Assembly: GCA_003567135.1 (NCBI GenBank)
Contig: PXAI01000146.1
Coordinates: forward strand, 1 to 7,112
Direction: 5' to 3'
Origin: Balneolia bacterium
Lineage (GTDB): Bacteria > Bacteroidota > Rhodothermia > Balneolales > Cyclonatronaceae
DNA length: 7,112 nucleotides
The notes below the pieces were generated by a model, which was not told the DNA's origin, ran no database searches, and saw only the letters and a list, made by a program, of their open reading frames with translations. The position numbers and the translations under genes are program-made. Shown here one piece after another: positions 6,383 through 7,112 of the stretch (positions are counted from its first letter, which is position 1; the number at the start of each line of letters is the position of its first letter).

Positions 6383-6640
6383 AACTTTTTTAAGATATCG
6401 CCCGGACAGACCACCGGACTAATTGGATGAAAAAAAATACCTGATTAACTACTCTGTATACCCATTTCGTATAAGCTGGGCTAAAATAAGGTTTTTTTCC
6501 GAGCCAAAGAACGATCGGCAAATCTTTCCACATCTCAACCTGATTATGGCGTTATCTGAAATCCGGCAAATTCTCAGAAGTCAATCTTATCCTTTAAAAC
6601 CCTATTTTCTTTTCATCACAAAAATCTAATCTGATTCACA
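6383..6640. other. Divergent intergenic region between S9 peptidase and DUF885 genes
   Basis: This A/T-rich 258-base region should contain promoters for both flanking genes. A plus-strand open frame of 68 codons (6423-6629) shows no signal peptide, motif or start signal and is treated as chance. CCGGAC is repeated at 6402-6407 and 6414-6419, exactly 12 bases apart, just upstream of the peptidase start. A weak Bacteroidota-type promoter facing the peptidase is listed separately. I see no convincing promoter facing the DUF885 gene. Confidence 0.5.
6481..6508 (-). promoter_or_regulatory. Weak candidate Bacteroidota-type promoter for the S9 peptidase gene
   Basis: On the minus strand TTTG (6508-6505) is followed after 16 bases by TATTTTAG (6488-6481), which matches five of the six fixed positions of the TAnnTTTG -7 element. 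The spacing is slightly shorter than usual for this group. Transcription would begin about 90 bases before the peptidase start. With such degenerate motifs in A/T-rich DNA, chance is a real alternative. Confidence 0.22.
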
Positions 6641-7112
6641 ATGACTTCCCGATTTTCCGCAAAACTCAGTTTTCTGTTCCTGCTGATCGCAACATTCTCT
6701 CTGCAAACCGCTTGCGTTCAGGCGCAGGATGCCACCGAATCGCTGCACGAACTTTTTGATGAATACTGGGCGTATCAGCTTGAAATCAATCCGCTGCTGG
6801 CGTCAGGATTTGGGGATCGCGAGGCGAACAGGAAATTGCCGGATGAGAGCTTCAAGGCGCTCGAAAAAAACCAGAACGAGCTGGAGATGTTTCTGGATCG
6901 AATCGGGGAGATCAATTACGATGAACTCGGTACTGACGATCAGGTGAGCTACCGGCTTTTTCAGCGGATTCTGGAAGACAGAATTTCGCGGCATGATCTC
7001 GGGGAGTACATGATTCCGCTCAACGGCTGGTGGGATTACCACGCAACGTTTGCCGAGCAACCCAACCGGATGCCGTTCAGCAACGCTGCCGACTACGAAA
7101 ACTACATTGAGC
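6641..7112 (+). CDS. DUF885 family exported protein, N-terminal part, cut by window edge
   Basis: From the ATG at 6641, 157 residues are visible before the window ends. It starts with a signal peptide: a hydrophobic stretch (9-21), then either a poor lipobox (QTAC, cysteine 25) or a signal peptidase I site after VQA (28). The mature part begins with LHELFDEYWAYQLEINPLLA (35-54) and GFGDREANRKLPD (56-68), followed by a helical, charged region and the family-typical LNGWWDYHATFAEQP (127-141) before the segment MPFSNAADYENYI. This matches DUF885, a family of exported proteins of roughly 550-600 residues thought to be zinc peptidase-like; any metal-binding HExxH-type motif would lie beyond the window. 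An in-frame TGA at 6632-6634 fixes the start. No Shine-Dalgarno is visible. It is divergent from the S9 peptidase gene, and a shared role in peptide degradation is an inference. Confidence 0.87.
   Translation, partial: MTSRFSAKLSFLFLLIATFSLQTACVQAQDATESLHELFDEYWAYQLEINPLLASGFGDREANRKLPDESFKALEKNQNELEMFLDRIGEINYDELGTDDQVSYRLFQRILEDRISRHDLGEYMIPLNGWWDYHATFAEQPNRMPFSNAADYENYIE

Noticed and set aside
6423..6629. 68-codon plus-strand open frame upstream of the DUF885 gene
   Set aside because: Composition is that of A/T-rich noncoding DNA, with no start signal and no recognisable motif; it occupies the expected promoter region.

Overview
This window looks like ordinary chromosomal DNA from a Gram-negative member of the Bacteroidota/Rhodothermota/Balneolota group, perhaps marine or halophilic. 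Three points support this. Two proteins carry clear lipoprotein signal peptides and two more are probably exported. None of the six gene starts has a convincing Shine-Dalgarno sequence, which is common in that group. One exported lipoprotein is extremely acidic. The placement is an inference from gene content and style; no marker gene is present.

Layout from left to right. Positions 1-626 (minus) hold the first 208 codons of a formate/nitrite transporter (FNT) family channel, cut by the left edge. A 326-base divergent spacer (627-952) carries short TTCAGA repeats, a half copy of a GGGGCGAA repeat and a perfect 42-bp palindrome. Positions 953-2119 (plus) encode a lipoprotein-type substrate-binding protein of the branched-chain amino acid (LivJ) class. 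It is followed 37 bases later by an HI0933/BaiN-type flavoprotein (2157-3386, plus), probably in the same transcript. That pair converges on a very acidic small lipoprotein gene (3383-3994, minus): the two coding regions overlap by 4 bases, and a candidate terminator hairpin lies across the stops. A 282-base spacer (3995-4276) holds two hairpin repeats sharing a GGGGCGAAA/TTTCGCCCC core. Positions 4277-6382 (minus) encode a complete exported S9 (prolyl oligopeptidase/DPP IV-like) serine peptidase. Divergent from it, the first 157 codons of an exported DUF885 protein (6641 onward, plus) run off the right edge.

The two rightmost genes would both act in the periplasm or at the cell surface and fit a role in peptide breakdown. 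The substrate-binding protein has no permease or ATPase gene in view, so it either serves a transporter encoded elsewhere or is a sensor/orphan protein. I found no mobile element with a transposase, CRISPR array, tRNA, rRNA or clear novel multi-gene system. The least ordinary items are the palindromic repeats, the S9 peptidase that appears to lack the usual DPP IV double-glutamate segment, the orphan binding protein next to a flavoprotein, and the acidic lipoprotein.
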